DNA of 35,099 nucleotides from Clostridia bacterium (GTDB lineage Bacteria; Bacillota; Clostridia; Peptostreptococcales; Caminicellaceae). A model generated the notes under the pieces. It had not been told where the DNA came from. It did no database searches and was given only the letters and a program-made list of their open reading frames with translations. The stretch is taken from NCBI GenBank assembly GCA_022361035.1, contig JAKSBP010000180.1, positions 1-35,099 on the forward strand. Direction: 5' to 3'. The position numbers and the translations under genes were made by a program. Positions 16,894-24,712 of this stretch are shown piece after piece. Every line of letters starts with the position of its first letter. Position 1 is the stretch's first letter.

Positions 16894-16931
16894 TGCAAAA
16901 ACTTTTAGCTTTATTGAAAGGAGGTGCTATA

Positions 16932-17309
16932 ATGCCAATTATTCAAATTAAATCTTTGCCATTTAGAAAAACAATAGATCAAACCAAAATATTAAAGGAG
17001 ATTGGTAATAGAGTGTCACAGGCTTCGGGGATACCAATTAATAGGCTTATAATTTATTGGGAGGATATAAAACCAAATAGTTACATTTTTGATGGTGAGT
17101 TTTCAGAATTTACAAAGGAAGATTCTCACCATCCAATAGTATATATATCATGTCTAGAGGGGAAACCAGAAGAACAAGAGGAAGCAATTATAAGTACAGT
17201 AGCTAAAATACTAAGTGAAGAACTGTCTATTAATAAAGAAAATGTTGCTGTAATATTCAATAGAATACACAGCAGAAGACTATTTGTAAAAGGAGATTTT
17301 ATAATATAA
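16932..17309 (+). CDS. Tautomerase-superfamily protein with N-terminal Pro
   Basis: The true start is ATG 16932, preceded by AAAGGAGG, which exposes Pro as residue 1 after Met removal (MPIIQIKS). That residue is the catalytic base of the 4-oxalocrotonate tautomerase/MIF superfamily. The 125-residue product contains two beta-alpha-beta units: residues 1-48, and about 72-125 beginning HPIVYISCLEG. This resembles MIF-sized members rather than the 62-residue 4-OT type. An upstream in-frame ATG at 16875 would bury the proline and lacks a ribosome binding site. As first gene after the sigma-54 promoter it may handle keto-enol forms of the imported compound, for instance an arylpyruvate. The substrate is unknown. 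Confidence 0.8.
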   Translation: MPIIQIKSLPFRKTIDQTKILKEIGNRVSQASGIPINRLIIYWEDIKPNSYIFDGEFSEFTKEDSHHPIVYISCLEGKPEEQEEAIISTVAKILSEELSINKENVAVIFNRIHSRRLFVKGDFII

Positions 17310-17410
17310 AAAATAGAAACTCTATATTGAAAAAGTTGAGCGTTATTATATATACATTTCTATTATAGATATGGGAAGTTTCGGTAGATTAAATTTAAGG
17401 AGGGTTATTT

Positions 17411-18850
17411 ATGAATAATAAAAAGTATTACTTGAATTTAGTAATAGGATTAGCTTTTATGTTTCTATTTAGGTATGTACCAGCCCCAGCTCCCATGACA
17501 GCGCTAGGAATGCAAGTAGTTGGTATTTTTATAGGAACAATTTATTTGATTGCTACTACTCATCCAGCATTTCCAGCTTTCATAGCAATTACATTATTAA
17601 TAACTACACCATTATTCAATTTTAAGGAAGCCCTTGCAAATTCCTTTGGACATTGGGTTCCGACATTTGTATTATCCATTTTATTACTTAGCTATGCGTT
17701 AGTTAAATGTGGAGTTGCAAAGAGAATTACTATATGGTTTATGACTAGAAAAGCAGCACAAAAAAGCCCTTGGGCATTTATGGCATTGTTTTTTGGTTCT
17801 ATATTTGTATTAGGTTTTTTCGTAGATGTATTTGCATTAATGGCATTTTATTTAGCAGCCATTGATCTTATTTGTACTGAATTAGGATATGAAAAAAAGT
17901 CAAGATTTGCTACGGCCCTTGTTTTAGGAGTTGCATTCTTAATAGTTACAATGGGGGCTTCAACGGGTTTTCAACCCCATGTTGCTATTGTATTAGGCTT
18001 GTATAGTAATATTACAGGCAATACAATAGGCATGTTTGAATATACAGCATGGTCCTTCATTCCTTTAGTGCTTATATTTATTACCTATTTACTAATGGCT
18101 AAATTCATCATTAAACCGGACTTTTCAAAGTTTAAAAATTTTGATCCAACTACTTTATCAAGCCAAGTTGGTGATATTACAAAGCAAGAAATATATACAG
18201 GTATCATATATCTACTTGTTGTAGTAGGATGGTTTTTACCAGGTTTAGCCAAAATGCTGGGAATTGAAAGTGCAATTATTAAGACCATCGGCTCCTATAG
18301 CTTAGTTTGGCCAGCTTTTGTAGGGATTATTTTGTTATCAATTATTAGGGTTGAAGGAAAGCCACTAATGGATTTGAAAGTTGCAGCAAAAGAAGGGGTG
18401 CCATGGCATATTGTATTCTTAGTAATTGGTAATATGATTTTGGCAAGAGCATTGACCTCGCCAGAGACTGGATTTACAGATTGGTTTACACAGGTTCTCG
18501 GACCTTTAACCAATGGAGCGTCAACCTTTACACTATTCTTGTTCGGTGCTGTATTTACTGCAATACTTACTAATTTAGGTTCAAATAGTGTTGCAGGTAT
18601 TGTTGCCTTCCAATTAGTGGCACTACTGATAAAGGATCCACAAGTTCTGATGCTTGTTGCTTTACCAGTTGCATTTTCTACTAGATTGGCTACTATGCTG
18701 CCTTCTTCATTTGTGGGTATAGGTATGACATATGGGAATGAATGGGTAGATTCTAAAAAAATACTTCCATATGGCTTTATATTTGTAGTTAGTGCAATAG
18801 CTATCTTAATGTTAGTAGGATATCCATTAGCTAATATAATCTTTGGTTAG
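17411..18850 (+). CDS. DASS-family (SLC13-like) anion permease
   Basis: This 479-residue polytopic membrane protein has roughly 12-14 hydrophobic segments. It resembles divalent anion:sodium symporters (CitT/TtdT/SdcS type): HPAFPAFIAITLLITTP early, TMGASTGFQPHVAIVLG in the first repeat and LTNLGSNSVAGIVAFQLVALL in the second, equivalent to the paired SNT motifs. TAAGGAGG precedes the ATG. It probably shares a transcript with the tautomerase upstream. Because the sulfatases downstream lack signal peptides, this permease is the best candidate for importing the organosulfate or other dianion they act on. Alternatively it could handle dicarboxylate or sulfate. Confidence 0.85.
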   Translation: MNNKKYYLNLVIGLAFMFLFRYVPAPAPMTALGMQVVGIFIGTIYLIATTHPAFPAFIAITLLITTPLFNFKEALANSFGHWVPTFVLSILLLSYALVKCGVAKRITIWFMTRKAAQKSPWAFMALFFGSIFVLGFFVDVFALMAFYLAAIDLICTELGYEKKSRFATALVLGVAFLIVTMGASTGFQPHVAIVLGLYSNITGNTIGMFEYTAWSFIPLVLIFITYLLMAKFIIKPDFSKFKNFDPTTLSSQVGDITKQEIYTGIIYLLVVVGWFLPGLAKMLGIESAIIKTIGSYSLVWPAFVGIILLSIIRVEGKPLMDLKVAAKEGVPWHIVFLVIGNMILARALTSPETGFTDWFTQVLGPLTNGASTFTLFLFGAVFTAILTNLGSNSVAGIVAFQLVALLIKDPQVLMLVALPVAFSTRLATMLPSSFVGIGMTYGNEWVDSKKILPYGFIFVVSAIAILMLVGYPLANIIFG

Positions 18851-18869
18851 GAGTTTGTATTAAGCAAAT

Positions 18870-18988
18870 TATAGATGTGTGATTGAGAAATTTAACTTAT
18901 ATCATAAGGGCAGTAGACCGTTCCCTACTTTTGTAGGGATGGGTTTGTCTCCTTCTTAAAACTTAAGTTTCTAAGTCACACATCTATA
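18870..18988. repeat. MITE-like inverted-repeat element A1
   Basis: TATAGATGTGTGA (18870-18882) and TCACACATCTATA (18976-18988) are perfect 13-bp terminal inverted repeats whose similarity continues inward for another 10-15 bases. An internal hairpin TCCCTAC-TTTT-GTAGGGA sits at 18922-18939. The 119-bp element has no gene and could fold into one long hairpin. Its ends match those of the element at 22977-23156. Termini carrying TA suggest a Tc1/mariner-type (IS630) origin. It fills most of the gap between the permease and first sulfatase genes. Confidence 0.75.
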
Positions 18989-19065
18989 TTATATAACTGT
19001 AGAAGGGAATAAACTCTTTCTATAATTTAAGTGAATATTTAATGATAATTGCAGGATGAGGGTAT

Positions 19066-19090
19066 ATTTAAAATAAATTATATTTTAAAT
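19066..19090. promoter_or_regulatory. Inverted repeat upstream of the first sulfatase
   Basis: ATTTAAAATA (19066-19075) and TATTTTAAAT (19081-19090) are perfect 10-bp arms around AATTA, ending just before the ribosome binding site. It may be an operator or a leader hairpin. In such AT-rich DNA chance is a real alternative. Confidence 0.35.
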
Positions 19091-19110
19091 TGAAAAAAGG
19101 AGAAGAGTCT

Positions 19111-20610
19111 ATGGAGAGACCAAATATTGTTTTTATATTTACTGATCAACATCACCATGGTGTAATGGGCAATGCGGGAGACCCCTATGTAAGGACTCCA
19201 AATTTAGATAGGCTAGCTAAAAATGGAACGAAGTTTAATAACGCATATACCAACTGTCCAGTATGCGTTCCAGCGAGAATGTCTTTGCTAAGTGGCCAAC
19301 TTCCCGTAGATCATGGTGCCTTAGTTAATCAAGCAACATTAGATCCTAATATTCCAACATATGCACATTCAATGAATATTGGTGGTTATCAAACAGTATT
19401 AGCTGGAAGGATGCACTTATATGGTACAGATCAATATAGAGGACATGAAGTAAGGTTGACTGGTGACAATACTCCTATGTATGTAGGGTATAATAACTTG
19501 TTGCCGAATCTAGGCCCAGACCTAATGTTTACCATTCTTCAGAAGCGAGATGGAATAACTAAGTCAGGTGGAGGAAATAGCGTAGTTCAAGAATATGACA
19601 ACGCAGTTGTGAGGGATACAATAGAATTTTTAGAAAAGAGAGAGGATGAAAGACCTTTAATGATGACCATTGGTTTATTTTCTCCCCACCCTCCTTTTAT
19701 TGCTGAAACTGAAAGATATAAGTATTACTATGATTTGATTGATGATGCTCCAATTCATTCTAATTTTGAGGAAAGTATACATCCTGCGATTGTTGAATGG
19801 AAGCGTAGAAGGAATTTGAAAGATATAACTAAGGAAGACTGGAGAAGGGTTAGATCAGCATATTATGCAAATACAGAGTTTTTGGATGAAAATATTGGGA
19901 AAATCATTGAAGCTGCTAAGAAAAAATTAGGTGATAATACTATATTTATTTATGCTTCAGACCATGGAGAGTCAATGGGAATCAATAATTTAGTATGGAA
20001 AACAACATTTTTTGAATGCTCCGTTAAAGTTCCGTTGATATTCTCAGGTCCAGGAGTTGAGAAAGGAAGAGAAATAGAAGGTTTAGTCTGTCTAAATGAT
20101 GTAACAAGAACACTAATTGATTATGGAACAGGACCTGAGCTTCCAAAACCCTATGGACAAAGCTTAAGAGGAGTATTGGAAAAGGGAGAAGAGATAGACT
20201 CAAATAGAGCCATTGTTTCACAAATAGGTACGTATGGAAAGAATCGATTTGATAAAGACCTCCCAGCTGCTATGATTCGTAAAGGTGATTATAAACTGAT
20301 TTCATATCATGGATATGAAGAAGTATCATTATATAATTTAAAAGAAGATTTTTTATGTGGTGATGATTTAAGTAATTTACCTGGTCATGATGAAATTAAA
20401 AAAGAATTGTTAGATGAGTTGAATGAAGTCTGGGATGGGGAAAAGGCATTGAGATTATCTGAGGAAGCTATGGAGAATTTTTACATTATGAAAGAGTGGG
20501 CCCATAAAACGCGCTTTCCTCTTATGGAAAAATTCTATAATGGGTTGACTAATGAGATAACAGATAATTGGAGCATGGATTCAAAGGATAATTATATTGA
20601 GGTGAGATAA
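19111..20610 (+). CDS. Cytosolic Cys-type sulfatase (choline-sulfatase-like), copy 1
   Basis: This 499-residue S1-family sulfatase starts at ATG 19111, preceded by AAAAGGAG; an in-frame TTG at 19090 lies before that site. The formylglycine signature CVPAR begins at Cys52 in NCPVCVPARMSLLSGQ, so the protein needs conversion of Cys to formylglycine. The metal/active-site regions TDQHHH (11-16), SPHPPF and YASDHGESMG are present. The segment LAGRMHLYGTDQYRGHE resembles the LSGKMHFCGPDQ region of choline sulfatases. There is no signal peptide, so it acts in the cytosol. It is colinear with the next gene and overlaps it by one base. The substrate is a sulfate ester of unknown identity. Confidence 0.9.
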   Translation: MERPNIVFIFTDQHHHGVMGNAGDPYVRTPNLDRLAKNGTKFNNAYTNCPVCVPARMSLLSGQLPVDHGALVNQATLDPNIPTYAHSMNIGGYQTVLAGRMHLYGTDQYRGHEVRLTGDNTPMYVGYNNLLPNLGPDLMFTILQKRDGITKSGGGNSVVQEYDNAVVRDTIEFLEKREDERPLMMTIGLFSPHPPFIAETERYKYYYDLIDDAPIHSNFEESIHPAIVEWKRRRNLKDITKEDWRRVRSAYYANTEFLDENIGKIIEAAKKKLGDNTIFIYASDHGESMGINNLVWKTTFFECSVKVPLIFSGPGVEKGREIEGLVCLNDVTRTLIDYGTGPELPKPYGQSLRGVLEKGEEIDSNRAIVSQIGTYGKNRFDKDLPAAMIRKGDYKLISYHGYEEVSLYNLKEDFLCGDDLSNLPGHDEIKKELLDELNEVWDGEKALRLSEEAMENFYIMKEWAHKTRFPLMEKFYNGLTNEITDNWSMDSKDNYIEVR

Positions 20611-22076
20611 TGAAAAGGCCAAATATAGTTTTTATACTTTCAGACCAGCACAATGCAACTGTGATGGGGAATGCCGGAGACCCTTATGTGAGAACACCCA
20701 ATATGGATAAACTAGCAGGAAATGGTATTAAGCTTAGTAATTGCTATTGTAATTCACCTTTATGTGTACCTAGCAGAATGTCCTTACTTACTGGTCAATT
20801 ACCCTTAGAAACAGGTGCAATGAATAATTTTCAATCACTATATAGTGATATAGCAACTATTGCTCATTCAATAAATATAGCAGGGTATGAAACTATATTA
20901 TCTGGAAGAATGCATTTTTGTGGACCCGATCAAAATCATGGTTTTGAGAAAAGATTTGTTGGTGATGTAACTCCAAACTATCATAGGGATGAAACCTTTA
21001 AGTGGATATATGAGGATTACGGGGAAATGATGAAACAAAAAAGGATAACTATTGAAAAGGCTGGAGCAGGTAATTCTGCATTATACGATTTTGACAGAGA
21101 AGTTACTGAAAAAGCTATTGAGTATATGGGAAAAAGAGAGGATGACAGACCGCTTTTTATGACTATTGGCTTATATGCCCCACATCCACCATTTATAGCT
21201 GACAAAGAAAGGTTTGATTACTACTTTAATTTGCTTCCTGAAATTGAAACACCAGAGGATTTTAAGAAAAATCTTCATCCTGCTATGAAGGATTGGCTCA
21301 GGAGAAGAAAGATTGATGATATTGATCCAATTGATAAAAGAAGAATGAGAGCCGCTTATTATTCATTAGTAGAATATCTAGATGAAAATGTGGGGAGAAT
21401 TATAGAGGGCGTTGAAAGCAGCTTAGGTCTTGATAATACGATAATTATATATGCATCAGATCACGGAGAATCAATGGGAATAAATGATTTTTATTGGAAA
21501 ACTACATTTTTTGAAAGCTCAGTAAAGGTACCTGTTATTATTTCATATCCAAAGGAATATCCTAAAAATAAAATTATAGATGAGACAACTTGTTTACTTG
21601 ATTTAACGGATACCTTTGTAGAATGGTCTGGAGGAGCTAAGCTTCCTAATACCTATGGTAGAAGTTTAGTTAAAATATTGAAGGGTGAAGAAGAAATAGA
21701 AGAAGATAGGGTAATAATATCAGAAATTGGAAGTTATCCACCTGCTAAGGATAAACCTTCAGCTATGATTAAAAAAGGCAAGTGGAAGCTGATCGATTTT
21801 TACGGATACGATTATCCATCTCTCTTCAATTTAAAAGAAGACCCTGGGGAAATATACGATTTGGGAAATAAGGAGGAATTTGAAGAGGTTGTTGAAGAGC
21901 TAAAGAAAGAATTATATAAGACTTGGGATGGGAAAAAAGCTTACGAATATTGCAATTGGTCCTTTGAACACTTTAAACTTACAAAAAAATGGGCTGAAAC
22001 TACTAAATTTGAATTCCCTAATGTATGGAAGTGTAGAAGAGGAACTAACTATTTAATAGATAATATAGAGAACTAA
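20610..22076 (+). CDS. Cytosolic Cys-type sulfatase (choline-sulfatase-like), copy 2
   Basis: This 488-residue paralogue of the upstream sulfatase probably arose by tandem duplication. The active-site signature CVPSR begins at Cys52 in NSPLCVPSRMSLLTGQ, and YASDHGESMG and APHPPF are conserved. ILSGRMHFCGPDQNHGFEKR is very close to the corresponding stretch of choline sulfatase. Its ATG overlaps the stop of copy 1 in TAATG, so translation is coupled. There is no signal peptide. The two copies differ most in the middle (about 140-160) and at the C-terminus, which suggests they may accept different sulfate esters or form a heteromer. Confidence 0.9.
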   Translation: MKRPNIVFILSDQHNATVMGNAGDPYVRTPNMDKLAGNGIKLSNCYCNSPLCVPSRMSLLTGQLPLETGAMNNFQSLYSDIATIAHSINIAGYETILSGRMHFCGPDQNHGFEKRFVGDVTPNYHRDETFKWIYEDYGEMMKQKRITIEKAGAGNSALYDFDREVTEKAIEYMGKREDDRPLFMTIGLYAPHPPFIADKERFDYYFNLLPEIETPEDFKKNLHPAMKDWLRRRKIDDIDPIDKRRMRAAYYSLVEYLDENVGRIIEGVESSLGLDNTIIIYASDHGESMGINDFYWKTTFFESSVKVPVIISYPKEYPKNKIIDETTCLLDLTDTFVEWSGGAKLPNTYGRSLVKILKGEEEIEEDRVIISEIGSYPPAKDKPSAMIKKGKWKLIDFYGYDYPSLFNLKEDPGEIYDLGNKEEFEEVVEELKKELYKTWDGKKAYEYCNWSFEHFKLTKKWAETTKFEFPNVWKCRRGTNYLIDNIEN

Positions 22077-22110
22077 TATAAAGATAAGTTTTCGTAAGGA
22101 GGATAATTAG

Positions 22111-22938
22111 ATGAATGACAATAAGAAAATTATTAACTCATTTATTGAAATTTCAGGATATATAAAGGAAATCGTTGGTTCAGATGCAGCAATTTCAATA
22201 TATGATACAGAACAAAATATTAAATATGTTCCAGGAAATAAGATAGATATTAAGGATGCAGAAGGAACGCCTGTAGAAAAAAGGTATCATGTTAAAGATT
22301 GTATTGAGAATAATAAGGAGAAGATAAGGATTGTTCCTAAAGAAAAATTTGGTATAACATTTAAGGCTACTTTTATTCCCATAAGAAGTTATGAAGGTGA
22401 TTGTATAGGTTGTGCTGTTATTTCCCAAAGTATAGAAAGGCAAATAGAACTTTCGAGTCTTTCGGAAAGCGTTGCAGCAGCTTTGGAGGAAATAACTGCA
22501 AGTATAGATGAAATTTCATCTGGTGCCTGTCAAATAGAAAGGGCCTCCAATGATATCTCTACTAAAAGTAAAGAATCTCAAAGTCAAGTAGGTCATACTG
22601 ATAGAATTTTAGAATATATAAAAAATATATCCGATCAAACAAATATGCTTGGTTTGAATGCAGCTATCGAATCAGCTAGAGCAGGTGAATATGGTAGAGG
22701 ATTTTCGGTAGTGGCAGAAGAAATAAGAAAACTTTCTGATGAAACAAAAAAAGCGGTAAGTAAGATTAAGATAGTCTTAGATAATTTAAAATTATCTGTT
22801 GAATCAACAGCTTCAGCTGTAGATGAAACTAACTCTATTTTAAAGACACAAAGTAGTTCTATAGAACAAATAGTTTTGGCACTTGAAGACATAAATCTTA
22901 CATCTCAACAGCTGGCGGATTTGTCTAAAAAATATTAG
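22111..22938 (+). CDS. Short soluble methyl-accepting chemotaxis protein
   Basis: This 275-residue chemoreceptor has no membrane segment. Residues 1-110 form a small sensory domain ([41 protein letters not shown]) resembling PAS/GAF-like folds. Residues 115-275 are the coiled-coil signalling part, with the highly conserved hairpin tip [25 protein letters not shown] that contacts CheA and CheW. The signalling helices are short, as in cytoplasmic clostridial receptors. It follows the sulfatases by 34 bp with AAGGAGG, so it is probably cotranscribed with them and may sense the organosulfate or its product in the cytosol. Confidence 0.85.
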   Translation: MNDNKKIINSFIEISGYIKEIVGSDAAISIYDTEQNIKYVPGNKIDIKDAEGTPVEKRYHVKDCIENNKEKIRIVPKEKFGITFKATFIPIRSYEGDCIGCAVISQSIERQIELSSLSESVAAALEEITASIDEISSGACQIERASNDISTKSKESQSQVGHTDRILEYIKNISDQTNMLGLNAAIESARAGEYGRGFSVVAEEIRKLSDETKKAVSKIKIVLDNLKLSVESTASAVDETNSILKTQSSSIEQIVLALEDINLTSQQLADLSKKY

Positions 22939-22976
22939 TAGATTTAACTTGTAAAATGTTAATAGTATTGTACAAT

Positions 22977-23156
22977 TATAGATGTATGACTAAGAAGCTT
23001 AATAAACGAAAACAGACTCTGAGGTTTCCTTTAGAGCGATTTTTATGAATCTGTTTTACCTTCATATTACCTATCTATAAACAGATTTATAGCATGAGCC
23101 TAAAGGATTCTCAGTGGCTGCTGTAGTAAGTTAACATTCTCTATCACTCATCTATA
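22977..23156. repeat. MITE-like inverted-repeat element A2
   Basis: The left end TATAGATGTATGACTAAG (from 22977) and the reverse complement of the right end (ending 23156), TATAGATGAGTGATAGAG, share the terminal eight bases and a degenerate inner stretch. Both match the ends of element A1. Internal arms CTGAGGTTTCCTTTAG and CTAAAGGATTCTCAG can pair, and CTATAAA-CAGA-TTTATAG forms a central hairpin. The 180-bp element has no gene. A1 and A2 together bracket the two sulfatases and the chemoreceptor. Confidence 0.7.
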
Positions 23157-23217
23157 TAGGTCGCAATAGTAAAGTGAAATAAATTAACTTTGGTAGAAGT
23201 GCTAACTTTCTTAGCCA

Positions 23218-23324
23218 GGAATTTTGATATTTCCTTTTCGTTTCCACTATAGACCTGTTTTTATTCATAATACTAGAGGATAAAACAGGTCTATAAAGTC
23301 ACTCAAATGAAATATCAAAATTCC
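23218..23324. repeat. Long palindromic element upstream of the maturase gene
   Basis: GGAATTTTGATATTTC (23218-23233) and GAAATATCAAAATTCC (23309-23324) are perfect 16-bp arms. Inside them ATAGACCTGTTTT (23249-23261) and AAAACAGGTCTAT (23282-23294) form perfect 13-bp arms. The two nested pairs would give a single long hairpin of about 107 nt. No ORF is seen in it. It is a different family from elements A1 and A2. Confidence 0.75.
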
Positions 23325-23400
23325 TTAAATTTATATATACTCAGATTAACCTGTTTATATCAAGTATATTAATATGCTTTAATTAATTTCATTTAAAAGT

Positions 23401-23469
23401 TTGTTTCACTATATAGTAAATATAAAAGCTTTAAACCTTTATAAAGAGTTTTAAAGCTTTTACATTTAC
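23401..23469 (+). repeat. Solo repeat end and hairpin in front of the maturase gene
   Basis: TTGTTTCACTATA at 23401-23413 is identical to the right terminal repeat of the element at 33875-33979. It is followed by AAAAGCTTTAAA (23424-23435) and TTTAAAGCTTTT (23450-23461), perfect 12-bp arms of a hairpin ending about 25 bp before the gene. No T-tract follows, so a leader structure or operator is more likely than a terminator. A degenerate left partner may exist near 23168. Confidence 0.5.
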
Positions 23470-23494
23470 TAATTCTTTAGATTGGAGGATATCC

Positions 23495-24655
23495 ATGAGA
23501 AATATATCGGTTTTAATAAAGCCAGCATCTGGGAAGTGTAACCTGAGATGTAAATATTGTTTTTATCATGATGTAATAGATAATAGGCAAATAAAGGATT
23601 ATGGAATGATATCTGTAGAATGTACAGAAAACTTGATAAAAAAAGCAATAGATTATACAAAAAATGGTTTTTGTACTTTTGCCTTTCAAGGAGGAGAGCC
23701 TATATTAAGAGGTCTAGATTATTTTAATAAATTTATAGATTTAGTTAACAGATATAATAGGAATAATACTAAAGTAAATTATGTCATTCAAACAAACGGA
23801 ATATTAATTGATGAAAAATGGGCAAAATTTTTTGCTAATAATGACTTTTTAGTGGGTCTATCATTAGATGGTACTAAGGATGTAAATAATATTAATAGAG
23901 TTGATGCTAGAGGTGAAGGAACCTATACAAAGATTATTAAAACATCTAAATTATTAAAAAAATATAATGTTCAATATAATATTCTTACAGTGGTGAACAA
24001 GTTAAATGCAAGTAAAATACGAAGTATTTATAATTTCTATAAGAGAAATAATTTTAAATATATGCAATATATACCGTGCCTAGACCCAGTTGGGGACAAA
24101 CATGGAACTAAACAGTATTCCCTTACTCCTGAAAGGTATGAACAATTCTTAAAAGCCCTTTTTGATCTTTGGTATAATGATATAAAGACTAACAATATTA
24201 TTAGTATAAGATTTTTTGATAATATACTTTCAATGATTTCAGGGAGAGTTCCGGAGAGTTGTGATATGAAGGGTTATTGTTCAATTCAAAATGTAATTGA
24301 ATCCGATGGTAGTGTATACCCATGTGATTTCTATGTAATAGATGAGTATAAGCTGGGAAATATAAATAATAATACCTTTGAAGAAATCCATAGCAGTTAT
24401 GCTGCAAAAAACTTCATAAATAGCTCTATGAAGTTAAACTATAATTGTAAGGATTGTAAATGGATATCTTTGTGTAGAGGTGGATGTAGAAGATATAGGG
24501 AAATTGAAGATAAAAGCGAAAGCTATAGGAATTACTATTGCAAAGCGTTTTATAATTTTTATGAATATTCATATTGTAGATTTATAGAGCTTGCTCAGAT
24601 GTTAAGATATAGTCAACTTAAAAAAAATAGTATTCATAGAAGTGCTCTCATATAG
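23495..24655 (+). CDS. Anaerobic sulfatase-maturating enzyme (radical SAM/SPASM, formylglycine-generating)
   Basis: This 386-residue radical SAM enzyme converts the active-site Cys of sulfatases to formylglycine without oxygen. The SAM-cluster motif is Cys15, Cys19, Cys22 in KCNLRCKYCFYHD. The C-terminal SPASM region has the expected Cys set (SCDMKGYC, VYPCDFYVID, CKDCKWISLCRGGC, YYCKAF) for two auxiliary clusters. The Asp in YPCDFYVID corresponds to the essential Asp of characterised anSMEs. It lies about 1.4 kb after two Cys-type sulfatases, which need exactly this activity. TGGAGG precedes the ATG. A repeat-rich 556-bp gap separates it from the chemoreceptor gene, so it probably has its own promoter. 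Confidence 0.93.
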   Translation: MRNISVLIKPASGKCNLRCKYCFYHDVIDNRQIKDYGMISVECTENLIKKAIDYTKNGFCTFAFQGGEPILRGLDYFNKFIDLVNRYNRNNTKVNYVIQTNGILIDEKWAKFFANNDFLVGLSLDGTKDVNNINRVDARGEGTYTKIIKTSKLLKKYNVQYNILTVVNKLNASKIRSIYNFYKRNNFKYMQYIPCLDPVGDKHGTKQYSLTPERYEQFLKALFDLWYNDIKTNNIISIRFFDNILSMISGRVPESCDMKGYCSIQNVIESDGSVYPCDFYVIDEYKLGNINNNTFEEIHSSYAAKNFINSSMKLNYNCKDCKWISLCRGGCRRYREIEDKSESYRNYYCKAFYNFYEYSYCRFIELAQMLRYSQLKKNSIHRSALI

Positions 24656-24712
24656 TGGATGTTTATAAAGTTTTACCTTGATTAGAGTCTCTTTTAAATT
24701 TAGGAGGTTAGT

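Noticed and set aside
23128..23136. GTTAAC near the right end of element A2 as another activator-binding site
   Set aside because: The rest of the 17-bp motif is absent and no -24/-12 promoter lies about 79 bp downstream. It belongs to the repeat end.
22977..23494. CRISPR-like or other regularly spaced repeat array in the 556-bp gap
   Set aside because: The repeats are inverted pairs of several different families, not direct repeats with regular spacers, and no cas gene is present.
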